Of a stretch of 34,232 bases of DNA, positions 8,589-15,989 are shown one piece after another. Origin of the DNA: a virus. Position 1 is the first letter of the stretch. Every line of letters starts with the position of its first letter. Location: positions 1 to 34,232 of IMG/VR virus record IMGVR_UViG_3300042879_000370, one strand, 5' to 3'. The notes under the pieces are model-generated. The model saw only the letters and a list, made by a program, of their open reading frames with translations. It was not told the origin of the DNA and made no database searches. Both the position numbers and the translations under genes were made by a program.

Positions 8589-8750
8589 ATGACATTACCT
8601 GAAAAAATCATGGCTCTATATCCTAGCCTTACACAACAAGATTTTATGACTGTAATCCATTTACAAAACGATTCAGACGGTAAAGGCGATTACATTGCTA
8701 AATGGGAACACCCAACACTAGCTAAACCAACTGCGGAACAATTAGCATGA
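8589..8750 (+). CDS. Small XkdW-like tail-associated protein
   Basis: A 53-residue protein with MTLPEKIMALYPSLTQQDF at its start, then QNDSDGKGDYIAKWEHP and PTAEQLA at its end. The pattern YP-L-DF / LQNDSDG-YI-W / PT-EQL is typical of the short XkdW-like proteins found beside phage tail fibre genes, whose role is unknown. It starts one base after the previous stop and overlaps the next gene by four bases (ATGA), so it is surely part of the fibre operon. Confidence 0.75.
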   Translation: MTLPEKIMALYPSLTQQDFMTVIHLQNDSDGKGDYIAKWEHPTLAKPTAEQLA

Positions 8751-9850
8751 GTACAGTTAATGTCAATAGAGTAGTCGATGCAAGCGGTGGAGTTCTAGCA
8801 CCCATTAGTTCAGTCATGCGGAATCGCATCATAAACGGTGCGATGGTTATTGACCAAAGGAACGCTGGTGCTAGTGTTACTGTGACCTCTGATTTTACAT
8901 TTTCAGTAGATAGATGGATGATGCGTAATACCGCTTCATCAAAACTTAGTGTTCAACAAAATGCTGGTTCAGTTACTCCACCATCGGGGTTTAGAAATTA
9001 TGTTGGTGTAACGTCTTTATCTTCTTATTCTGTAGGCTCAACAGACTTTTTTGCTATTGAACAACGAATTGAGGGTTTTAATTTTGCTGATTTAATGTTT
9101 GGAACTGCAAATGCTCAAACCGTCACAGTTTCGTTTTGGGTTCGTTCAAGTTTGACAGGAACTTTTGGTGGTTGTTTACGAAATGGAGCATCGGATTATA
9201 ATTATCCTTTTACCTATAGTATTTCATCAGCAAATACATGGGAATATAAAACGGTAACAATTGCTGGAGCAACTGCTGGTACTTGGGTTACAAATAACGG
9301 AATTGGTGCAATTCTTGGCTTTAACCTTGGTTTGGGTTCAACATATACTGGAACTGGTAATACATGGAACTCAGGCGCAAACGGCCCATATAATCCCACA
9401 GGAGCAACATCCGTAGTCGGAACAAACGGTGCTACTTTCTATATTACTGGAGTTCAGCTAGAGGTAGGTACACAAGCTACTTCATTTGAATACAGACAAT
9501 ATCAACAGGAATTGGCTTTGTGTCAGCGGTATTATGTAAGGTTTACTACAAATGCTGCTTCTTATACAGCCTATGGATGTGGAGTATCTAATGGTGCTAG
9601 TTCTATTTCAAGATGGGGAATGAATTTATTTGTTCCTATGAGAACAAAACCATCAACATCTTTTACAAGTTGTGTTGCTTTTAATGGTACTTTAGGCGGT
9701 GCAGCATCTGTTGGAACTGATTATAGTACACCACAAACAATTGATATGGATGTATCTACTTCAGGTATGGCTGCAACCGTTGGATTTATTGCAAAAGTTT
9801 TGCCGACATCAAACAATACTGGATGGATAGAATCGAGTGCAGAATTATGA
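8747..9850 (+). CDS. Tail protein with carbohydrate-binding-like domain
   Basis: A 367-residue protein. The segment NRIINGAMVIDQRNAGASVT, followed by FSVDRWMM, is a hallmark of phage tail proteins with a jelly-roll domain related to carbohydrate-binding modules. That domain extends to about residue 245 (GVQLEVGTQATSFEYRQYQQE, then LALCQRYY). A second beta-rich region follows to the end. It is likely a receptor-recognition or spike protein binding cell-surface glycans. No hydrolase motif is visible. It starts within the ATGA of the small upstream gene and ends within the ATGA of the next. Confidence 0.8.
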   Translation: MSTVNVNRVVDASGGVLAPISSVMRNRIINGAMVIDQRNAGASVTVTSDFTFSVDRWMMRNTASSKLSVQQNAGSVTPPSGFRNYVGVTSLSSYSVGSTDFFAIEQRIEGFNFADLMFGTANAQTVTVSFWVRSSLTGTFGGCLRNGASDYNYPFTYSISSANTWEYKTVTIAGATAGTWVTNNGIGAILGFNLGLGSTYTGTGNTWNSGANGPYNPTGATSVVGTNGATFYITGVQLEVGTQATSFEYRQYQQELALCQRYYVRFTTNAASYTAYGCGVSNGASSISRWGMNLFVPMRTKPSTSFTSCVAFNGTLGGAASVGTDYSTPQTIDMDVSTSGMAATVGFIAKVLPTSNNTGWIESSAEL

Positions 9851-10071
9851 TTACAAAAGCTAAATTATGTAAAGATAGCATTTCAGGAAATGTTATTTCT
9901 GCTGTCATAACTAAAGATGATGGTAAAGAATGGGCTATTCCATTCGACCCTGACAATACCGACTACGCTAACTTCAAAAAAGACCTTGCTAACGGTGCTG
10001 AACTTCAAGATGCAGAAGGCAATGTTTTTACTCTTGAAAAGGTTAAAGAATATTTAGGAACTTTGCCTTAA
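9847..10071 (+). CDS. Hypothetical protein of the fibre block
   Basis: A 74-residue acidic protein (ITKAKLCKDSISGNVISAVI, later DPDNTDYANFKKDLANGAEL). No family is recognised. Short proteins of this kind often follow tail fibre genes and may be chaperones or minor tail parts, but I cannot show that. The ATG at 9847 is preferred to the in-frame ATG at 9823 because it gives the ATGA overlap used by its neighbours. The next gene begins directly after its stop. Confidence 0.7.
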   Translation: MITKAKLCKDSISGNVISAVITKDDGKEWAIPFDPDNTDYANFKKDLANGAELQDAEGNVFTLEKVKEYLGTLP

Positions 10072-10539
10072 ATGTTTCAGACTGCCTTTCAGCCTAATGC
10101 GTTTCAAAATAACGCATTTCAAATTGTCATTACTCCTGTAGATAAAAAGCCTACAGGCGGTGACGGTTGGACTAAAGAGGAATGGAAACGAGCGCAGGCA
10201 TTAGATAAGAAGCTGCGCCAGGCTGAAGAAAAGCGGATTGCTGCCCTAAAAGCAGACCAAGAAGCCCGTAAAGATTTTATTCGTGAGCAAATTAGCCCAA
10301 CACCAAAAGTAAGTAAGCGCAAACAAGTTAATGTAGAATCTGTAAGCGAAGAAAAACAGTCAGATGTTGTTAAATACGATGCCCTAATAGCTAATTTAGA
10401 GCGTCAAAGACAAGATTTATTTAATGCAGTATTAATTCGCCAAGCTAAAGAGCGTTTAGAGCAAGAAATTGCAATATTAGAAGCTAAACGGCTTGCTGAA
10501 GAAGATGATGAGGATGGAATTTTAGCGTTGTTTTTATAA
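10072..10539 (+). CDS. FQ-repeat / coiled-coil hypothetical protein
   Basis: A 155-residue protein. It begins with a short repeat (FQTAFQPNAFQNNAFQ) that I have seen at the start of other phage structural-region proteins. It continues as a highly charged coiled coil from about residue 35 to 145, with many Lys, Glu, Arg and Ala and heptad-like leucines, and ends EEDDEDGILALFL. It has no membrane segment. It could be a fibre assembly chaperone or a minor virion part; there is no direct evidence for either. It has zero spacing to the upstream gene. Confidence 0.7.
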   Translation: MFQTAFQPNAFQNNAFQIVITPVDKKPTGGDGWTKEEWKRAQALDKKLRQAEEKRIAALKADQEARKDFIREQISPTPKVSKRKQVNVESVSEEKQSDVVKYDALIANLERQRQDLFNAVLIRQAKERLEQEIAILEAKRLAEEDDEDGILALFL

Positions 10540-10566
10540 AGGAGAAGGCGATTACTTGCCTGAAAC

Positions 10567-11460
10567 ATGACAGCTTATAGACAGTACAAAAAAGGTGTAG
10601 ACCTACTGCACATGGGGCATTTCCAATCAGGATTTCGCCTATTTGAGTTCCGTTGGCATCCCCTAGTAATGCAGGCAACTGGGGAAAACTGGCAAAAATG
10701 GATAAAAGCACCTAAATGGGATGGCGAAAGGCTTATTGGTAAGCATATTACTGTCCAAATGGAGCAGGGATTTGGCGATATTATCCAATTTGCTCGATTT
10801 TTACCCATGCTTAAAGCCTGGGGAGCTAAGACTTTAAGCGTTATGTGCCATGAATCCATGATGCAACTGCTAGGAACGATGGATTGCATAGATTACATCT
10901 CTTGTTCTAAGACCGATGGCCCACCTTTAGAAGCAGATTACTGGATTGGCTCTATGTCACTCCCCCATTTTGCGACTTATGCACCCCCTTTTGTAAAACA
11001 GTCTTTTCCTATAACGACCCATAAGATTGTTGGCTCAGAAGGCTATTTTGAAGCTAGACCATCCAATATTGAACGCAAAGTAGGGGTAAATTGGTCAGCA
11101 TCTAATGGCCCATTGCACTACACCAAGTCAATTCCCTTAGAAACCATGCGAGAACTCGTTGGCGATGATGTTTATTCACTTCATGTAGAACTAGACGATA
11201 TATTTGACCCATTACCCAATGACGGATGGAAAAAGAACTTTTATAAGACTGCTTGCCACATGAAGGCAATGAAAGCCGTAGTAGCCCCTGATACTGCAAC
11301 CGCACATTTAGCCGGTGCATTGGGTGTAAAGTGCTTTTTATTGCTTCCTGAAGATGATTACATCTGTTGGCGTTGGAAAAACGCAACATGGTACGACTCA
11401 GTATTAACCCTTAGAAAAGATGAATGGAACACATTACCTAGCTTATTGGAGAACCTATGA
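10567..11460 (+). CDS. TPR/GT9-like glycosyltransferase (heptosyltransferase-type)
   Basis: A 297-residue protein. Residues 1-35 resemble one tetratricopeptide repeat (GHFQSGFRLFEFRW). Residues about 57-110 (HITVQMEQGFGDIIQFARFL) match the N-terminal half of GT-B enzymes related to ADP-heptose:LPS heptosyltransferases. Residues about 235-275 (VVAPDTATAHLAGALGVKCF, then LLLPEDDYICWRWKNATWY) match the donor-binding half. It probably transfers a sugar, either to host surface glycans or to a virion protein; its place between fibre and capsid genes fits both. An in-frame TGA at 10561 fixes the ATG. The strong AGGAGAAGG lies unusually far upstream and better fits a four-codon TTG reading frame at 10556-10570 that overlaps the ATG as ATGA. 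It overlaps the next gene by four bases. Confidence 0.82.
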   Translation: MTAYRQYKKGVDLLHMGHFQSGFRLFEFRWHPLVMQATGENWQKWIKAPKWDGERLIGKHITVQMEQGFGDIIQFARFLPMLKAWGAKTLSVMCHESMMQLLGTMDCIDYISCSKTDGPPLEADYWIGSMSLPHFATYAPPFVKQSFPITTHKIVGSEGYFEARPSNIERKVGVNWSASNGPLHYTKSIPLETMRELVGDDVYSLHVELDDIFDPLPNDGWKKNFYKTACHMKAMKAVVAPDTATAHLAGALGVKCFLLLPEDDYICWRWKNATWYDSVLTLRKDEWNTLPSLLENL

Positions 11461-11831
11461 TTTGCCCTAAATGCGGCTATGCCGAATCAAACCATATAGA
11501 AGCCAAGACAGATAAAGAGCATTACTTAGAGTTTTGGGGATATACCCTTGGAAGCCCTGAAGCAGAACAAGCCTGGAAAGAAAAACAGGAAATGACCCGT
11601 AGAGAAGCACCTATGGTTATGTCGGATATTCAGCCCTATATTTCGCAAGTAGATGGTTCAGTTATTGAAAGCCGGTCTAAGCACAAAGCACACCTAAAAC
11701 AACACAAAATGATTGAATTAGGCAACGATGTACCAACGCAACACAAAGCCCCTGAGTTAAGCAGAAAGTCTATGGAAGCTAGGAAGCGCCAAATAGCTGA
11801 ATTGACCTATGCAAAGCTCAATTACCGATAA
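11457..11831 (+). CDS. Zinc-ribbon conserved phage protein
   Basis: A 124-residue protein. A single CPKCGY pair at residues 3-8 suggests half of a zinc ribbon. The core PYISQVDGSVIESRSKHKAH, then LKQHKMIELGND, is a conserved segment in phage proteins found near portal and scaffold genes, with no known role. The C-terminus is basic and helical. It overlaps the glycosyltransferase by four bases and is followed by the scaffold gene after 20 bases. Assembly or DNA-binding roles are possible but unproven. Confidence 0.75.
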   Translation: MICPKCGYAESNHIEAKTDKEHYLEFWGYTLGSPEAEQAWKEKQEMTRREAPMVMSDIQPYISQVDGSVIESRSKHKAHLKQHKMIELGNDVPTQHKAPELSRKSMEARKRQIAELTYAKLNYR

Positions 11832-11851
11832 TCCGATACCTTGGAGATACC

Positions 11852-12901
11852 ATGTCAGAAGAACAGTTAGACCGTAGAGAGCAGTTAATGGCAGCAATGG
11901 AAGCCGCAGAAGAAGGCACTTTAGAGCCAGTAGAGGAAGCTCCTGCTGAACTAGAGCCTGTAGACGATATAGCTGAAGAAGCTCAATCAGAAACTACAGA
12001 CGAGCCTATTGAAGCCGCGCAAGAGGAAGAAGCAGAAGAAGAAGTTAAAGAAACCCCTCAAGAATCTGCCCTACAACGCCCTTCTACATGGAAAAAGGAA
12101 TATTTGCCTATTTGGGACAAATTGACTCAAGGAGAGCAATTAACCAAAGAAGAATCTATCAAACTAGCCCAGTATTCCAACCAAAGGGAGTCAGAATATA
12201 AGAAAGGTGTAAGCACCTATAAGGCTGAAGCAGACCGAGCTAAAGAGCTAGAAAGTGCCATTGCACCATTCCAAGCAGAGTTCCAACAACAGGGAATTAC
12301 CCCTGCCGCTTGGATTAATAACCTTGGTCGGGCGCACATGATTTTGTCTAAAGCAAACCATCCTCAAAAAGTTCAAGTATTCCAAAGACTTGCACAAGAT
12401 TATGGTATACAATTAAATCAAGACGGACAGTTTGCTGCTCCACCACAAGTTGATGCGTATACACAACAACTTATGAATCAGCTAAACATGGTCAATCAGG
12501 AAGTAAGCTCTATTAAGGGCAGATTCCAGCAAGAAGAACAAGCTCGATTGAATAATGAGATTGAGCGTGTCAGAAGTGATGTGGAGAAGTTTCCGCATTT
12601 TGATGTGGTAAGGGAAGAAATGGCTCAACTACTTGAGCTAGGGAAGGCCCAAGACCTAGAAACGGCCTACAAGAAAGCCGTGCGTATGAATGATGATGTA
12701 TGGGCATTAGAACAGGACAGACTCCTGAAGGAAGCCAAACAATCAACAGTCAAAGCACAGCAAGTAGCGAAGGCTAAGGCTGCTGCGGTAAGTCCTAAAT
12801 CCGTTACACCTAGCGGAAAAGTGGCTGACACAGGAGATAAAAAGGATAGACGGTCTTTAATTGCAGAACAAATGGGTGATGCAATGAGCCGTAGGGTTTA
12901 A
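11852..12901 (+). CDS. Head scaffolding protein
   Basis: A 349-residue protein directly upstream of the major capsid gene. The first 75 residues are very acidic (Glu/Ala/Pro rich). The middle is helical and Gln/Glu/Lys rich. The C-terminus is basic (KDRRSLIAEQMGDAMSRRV), as in phage scaffolds whose positive tail docks on the coat protein. It would guide prohead assembly and then leave or be degraded. No protease motif is present. TTGGAGATACC supplies the ribosome binding site. Confidence 0.85.
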   Translation: MSEEQLDRREQLMAAMEAAEEGTLEPVEEAPAELEPVDDIAEEAQSETTDEPIEAAQEEEAEEEVKETPQESALQRPSTWKKEYLPIWDKLTQGEQLTKEESIKLAQYSNQRESEYKKGVSTYKAEADRAKELESAIAPFQAEFQQQGITPAAWINNLGRAHMILSKANHPQKVQVFQRLAQDYGIQLNQDGQFAAPPQVDAYTQQLMNQLNMVNQEVSSIKGRFQQEEQARLNNEIERVRSDVEKFPHFDVVREEMAQLLELGKAQDLETAYKKAVRMNDDVWALEQDRLLKEAKQSTVKAQQVAKAKAAAVSPKSVTPSGKVADTGDKKDRRSLIAEQMGDAMSRRV

Positions 12902-12904
12902 CTA

Positions 12905-12924
12905 GCCAATTTTGGCGATTTTTT
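12905..12924 (+). terminator. Weak intrinsic terminator between scaffold and capsid genes
   Basis: A short hairpin GCCA-ATTT-TGGC (12905-12916) is followed two bases later by six T residues (12919-12924). The stem is only four to five base pairs, so termination would be partial. It may lower scaffold read-through or mark an RNA processing point. Confidence 0.5.
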
Positions 12925-12939
12925 AACTAAGGATATATC

Positions 12940-13926
12940 ATGGCATTTGCTAACTCAGCTATTACCGATATTATCGCTACCACTATTCAAAGTCGTAGCG
13001 GTGAACTCGCAGACAACTTGACAGAAAACAATGCGATTCTGACTCGTTTAAATCAAAAGGGCAATGTACGCCCATTCTCAGGTGGTAATGTGATTTTGGA
13101 AGAAATCATGTACAACGACCCAAATACTAACAACGCTAACTCGTATAGCGGATATGAAGTATTGAACATTTCTCCTGATAGCCCAATCTCGGCTGCTCAG
13201 TTCAAGATTGCTCAGTACGCTGATTCCGTAACGATGTCCGGCCTAGAAATGTTGCAAAACAGCAGCAAAGAAGCAATCATCGACCTCTTAGATGGTCGTA
13301 TGCAAGTTTCCGAAGCTCGTCTGCTTAACCGCATTTCGGGTGACTTGTTCCTTGACGGTACAGGTAACGGCGGTAAGAACCTTGACGGTCTAGGCGCTGC
13401 TGTTTCAGCAACTCCTACTACTGGCACTTACGGTGGTATTAATGCCGCTAACTGGGACTTTTGGCGTAACCAAATCACGACTGGTGTAACCACAACTCCT
13501 GCAACAACCAACATTCTTGCCAAGATGACTGAAGCTGCTATCAAGCAGATTCGTGGTACTGACAAGGCTGACCTGATTGTTGCTGGTAACACCATGTATC
13601 AACTGTATGTAAATAGCCTACAAGCTATTCAGCGTATTGCTTCTGAGGAATCAGGCGCAAGCGGTTTCGCTTCCTTAAAGTTCTACGGTGGCGGTACATC
13701 TGCTGATGTGGTATTGGGTGGTGGTTATGGTAATCAGGAAACAGCTACTTATATGTATATGCTGAACACCAATTACATCTTCTTCCGACCACACAAAGAG
13801 CGTAACTTTGTACCTATCGGTGGTGAGCGTCAGTCTATTAACCAAGACGCTATCGTGAAGCTCTATGGCTGGGCGGGCAATCTTACAACCAGCAACCGCT
13901 TCTTGCAAGGTTTGTTGACAACCTAA
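12940..13926 (+). CDS. Major capsid protein
   Basis: A 328-residue protein after the scaffold gene. It begins MAFANSAITDIIATTIQSRS and has an N-terminal region with ENNAILTRL and GGNVILEEI. The central part includes LLDGRMQVSEARLLNRISGD and LFLDGTGNGGKNLDGL. The end contains RNFVPIGGERQSINQDAIVK, then LYGWAGNLTTSNRFLQGLL. Size, position and these segments fit an HK97-fold coat protein. Its codon choice looks smoother than its neighbours', as expected for the most abundant product. AAGGATATAT precedes the ATG. Hairpins on both sides suggest its mRNA is handled as a separate unit. Confidence 0.92.
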   Translation: MAFANSAITDIIATTIQSRSGELADNLTENNAILTRLNQKGNVRPFSGGNVILEEIMYNDPNTNNANSYSGYEVLNISPDSPISAAQFKIAQYADSVTMSGLEMLQNSSKEAIIDLLDGRMQVSEARLLNRISGDLFLDGTGNGGKNLDGLGAAVSATPTTGTYGGINAANWDFWRNQITTGVTTTPATTNILAKMTEAAIKQIRGTDKADLIVAGNTMYQLYVNSLQAIQRIASEESGASGFASLKFYGGGTSADVVLGGGYGNQETATYMYMLNTNYIFFRPHKERNFVPIGGERQSINQDAIVKLYGWAGNLTTSNRFLQGLLTT

Positions 13927-13930
13927 TAAG

Positions 13931-13952
13931 TAGGGGGAAACCCCTATTTAAT
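13931..13952 (+). terminator. Hairpin after the capsid gene
   Basis: TAGGGG-GAAA-CCCTA forms a six-base-pair stem closed by a GNRA-type tetraloop (13931-13946), followed by a short, interrupted T stretch. It lies just after the capsid stop. It may be a leaky terminator or a stabilising 3' hairpin. Confidence 0.6.
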
Positions 13953-13984
13953 CTTGTCCACTCAATTAATTTAAGGAAATAATC

Positions 13985-14281
13985 ATGGCATATTCAACAC
14001 TTCCCATCGCTGGTATTAATTTAGACAGCATCCAATCGGCGGCAGATGTCGCAGCTTACGGTGAGCCAGTAGACTTTGGCCCACTCGGTACACAAACTTT
14101 CGCTTCTGACGGTTTGCGTTATGTTTGGGCTGTAGCAGCAGCTACTATCGCTCCAAGCACAACTGCTTGCAATATCAACACAACAGCCTTTACTGTTGCT
14201 GCTACTGGTGGAGCTTATATCTCCCCAGCAGTTTCAATGGTTTCAGGTGATTATGGTTGGTTCGGTAAAGCATCTGTTTAA
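13985..14281 (+). CDS. Putative head decoration protein
   Basis: A 98-residue protein rich in Ala, Thr and Ser, beginning MAYSTLPIAGINLDSIQSAA. The ending (AYISPAVSMVSGDYGWFGKA) resembles small beta-rich phage head proteins. It lies between two hairpins right after the coat gene, where decoration proteins are often encoded. It has a clear TAAGGAAATAATC ribosome binding site. The role is inferred from position and composition; it has no recognised catalytic motif. Confidence 0.65.
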   Translation: MAYSTLPIAGINLDSIQSAADVAAYGEPVDFGPLGTQTFASDGLRYVWAVAAATIAPSTTACNINTTAFTVAATGGAYISPAVSMVSGDYGWFGKASV

Positions 14282-14300
14282 GCTATACCTGTAGTACCAT

Positions 14301-14337
14301 AGGGATACCCTCAAAAGGGGTGTCCCTTTTTCTTTTT
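14301..14337 (+). terminator. Strong intrinsic terminator
   Basis: AGGGATACCC (14301-14310) pairs with GGGTGTCCCT to 14327, giving about ten base pairs including one wobble pair. A T5-C-T5 tract follows. It ends the capsid/decoration transcript. Reading continues into 14367, so either read-through occurs or a promoter follows. Confidence 0.88.
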
Positions 14338-14366
14338 ATAACCCTAACTACTTAGGAGAATTAAAG

Positions 14367-14996
14367 ATGGCATTACCATCCGATGAAATGGGCGCAGACA
14401 GCCGCCTAGCAGTAACTTTTTACAAACGCTCAATGAAACAAGATGATGAATCTATGGCTGCGGGTAGACCAATATTCAAAGAGTTTGACTTTATCCGTAT
14501 TTGCGTACCTGGCGATTCATTAACTGAAATTGACACTTACGCTCAAGAATCACACAAGGCTCGTTTCCCACGTCAATGGGCGCATTATCAGAATCAAAAT
14601 GCAGGCCATGAGCAGATTGTTGGCACACCGATTGAGGAATGGACAATCATTAGTCGCTCGCAAGCCGATGAATTAAAAGGAATAAAATTCCATACAGTAG
14701 AGTCCGTAGCTAATGCTTCAGACCTACAAATTCAGCGTATTGGCATGATTGCAGGCATGAATCCTTACTCGTTTAGGGACAAAGCCAAAGCCTTTTTAAA
14801 CCTAGCTAACCAAGTTGGCGAAACTAACCAAAGGGAAGAAGAACTATCTAAATTACGGCAAGAAAACGCTGCAATTAAGATGGAAGCAGACGCTAAATTA
14901 GCTAAACAACAAGAGCAAATTGATGCTCTGATGGCTATGATGGCAGAAAAAAAGCCCAAAGGTCGTAAGCCAAAACAAGAAGCAGAAGTAGAATAA
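14367..14996 (+). CDS. Conserved phage structural-region protein
   Basis: A 209-residue protein. The N-terminal two thirds hold conserved segments (RLAVTFYKRSMKQ, FIRICVPGDS, RFPRQWAHYQNQ, GTPIEEWTIISRSQADELK). These are shared, to my recollection, with proteins near the capsid genes of many uncultured podoviruses. The last 50 residues are a coiled coil (REEELSKLRQENAAIKMEAD) and then a basic tail. No enzyme motif is seen. It lies between two terminators, with TTAGGAGAATTAAAG as ribosome binding site, so it may be made in its own amount. It is probably a minor head or assembly protein. Confidence 0.72.
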   Translation: MALPSDEMGADSRLAVTFYKRSMKQDDESMAAGRPIFKEFDFIRICVPGDSLTEIDTYAQESHKARFPRQWAHYQNQNAGHEQIVGTPIEEWTIISRSQADELKGIKFHTVESVANASDLQIQRIGMIAGMNPYSFRDKAKAFLNLANQVGETNQREEELSKLRQENAAIKMEADAKLAKQQEQIDALMAMMAEKKPKGRKPKQEAEVE

Positions 14997-14998
14997 AT

Positions 14999-15024
14999 AA
15001 AAGGGGGATATTTCCCCTTTTTTT
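14999..15024 (+). terminator. Intrinsic terminator
   Basis: AAAAGGGG (14999-15006) pairs with CCCCTTTT (15014-15021) around a seven-base loop, ending in seven T residues. The A-rich left arm means it could also work on the opposite strand. It follows directly after the stop codon of the 209-residue protein. Confidence 0.85.
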
Positions 15025-15027
15025 GTT

Positions 15028-15033
15028 TATAAT
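15028..15033 (+). promoter_or_regulatory. Perfect -10 hexamer (TATAAT) after a terminator
   Basis: TATAAT stands four bases after the T tract of the preceding terminator and 48 bases before the adaptor start. No good -35 hexamer is present at normal spacing, because that place is inside the terminator stem. A similar TTATAA follows the terminator at 14301-14337. It may restart transcription after each terminator, but this is uncertain. Confidence 0.35.
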
Positions 15034-15080
15034 TGCAACAAATACCCAACTACTTGGGAAAAACCAAGTAAAGGATATAT

Positions 15081-15989
15081 ATGTCATCTACGATGTTACA
15101 ACTCGTAAACCAAGTACAGAATGAGCTTAATTTAGCCGTTTCTACTAGCGTTGCCGGAAACCCAAATACTGATGTTCAGCAAATATTAGCGTTAATGAAC
15201 GCTGCTGGATATGAATTAGTTAAAGAATATGATTGGCAAGCCCTTCAAGTTCAGTACCGCTTTTACACACAAGCGATTACTACCGATGCCACTTCTACAA
15301 ATGGTTCTACTACCCTCACTATTGTAGGTGGAACAAGTTTAGCTGGCGTTACTAATCAATGGGGCATTACAGGTACTAACATTAACCAAGATACCCAAGT
15401 AGTAACCGTTAATAGTCCTAGCATTATTACCATGAGTCAACAGGCTTCAGGAACGGGTACTGGGCAAGTTGTTTTAGCCCAAACAGCCTATGATTTACCT
15501 GCTGATTTCGAGCGTATTACCAATAGAACTCAATGGGATAAGACGAAAAGATGGGAAGCTCTTGGCCCTGAAGATGCACAGCAATGGCAATGGCTAAAGT
15601 CGGGCTATATTGCAACAGGCCCTAGAATCCGTTGGCGTATCTTTGACAACCAGTTCCAAGTATGGCCGCCAATGAATACCCAAGAGTATATTGGTTGGGA
15701 ATACAAGTCTAGTGGTTGGGTTAGAAGTGCCACAAATCAGATAAAGACTAGCTTTACTACCGATACAGACACAAGTGTATTGGATGACCGTATTATCGTT
15801 TTATATACAAAACTCAAGTATTTCCAAATTAAAGCGTTTGACACTACTGCATTGCAACAAGATTATCAGCGTTATTTAAGCGTTGCTAAAGCGGCAGACA
15901 AAGGCGCACCTAACCTGTCATTTGCACCGTACCCAGCTAAAGTTCTCATTGGTTACGCAAACATTCCTGATACGGGTTATGGAACATGA
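15081..15989 (+). CDS. Head-tail adaptor protein (P22 gp4-like)
   Basis: A 302-residue protein. It begins STMLQLVNQVQNELNLA and contains ILALMNAAGYELVKEYDWQA, then LQVQYRFYT. This pattern of helix, WQ-L and T-F-T beta region is typical of podovirus tail adaptors joining the portal to the tail hub. A TAYDLPADFERITNRTQWD segment and RWRIFDNQFQVWP also fit. It overlaps the hub gene by four bases. Upstream AAGGATATAT matches the box before the capsid gene. Confidence 0.82.
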   Translation: MSSTMLQLVNQVQNELNLAVSTSVAGNPNTDVQQILALMNAAGYELVKEYDWQALQVQYRFYTQAITTDATSTNGSTTLTIVGGTSLAGVTNQWGITGTNINQDTQVVTVNSPSIITMSQQASGTGTGQVVLAQTAYDLPADFERITNRTQWDKTKRWEALGPEDAQQWQWLKSGYIATGPRIRWRIFDNQFQVWPPMNTQEYIGWEYKSSGWVRSATNQIKTSFTTDTDTSVLDDRIIVLYTKLKYFQIKAFDTTALQQDYQRYLSVAKAADKGAPNLSFAPYPAKVLIGYANIPDTGYGT

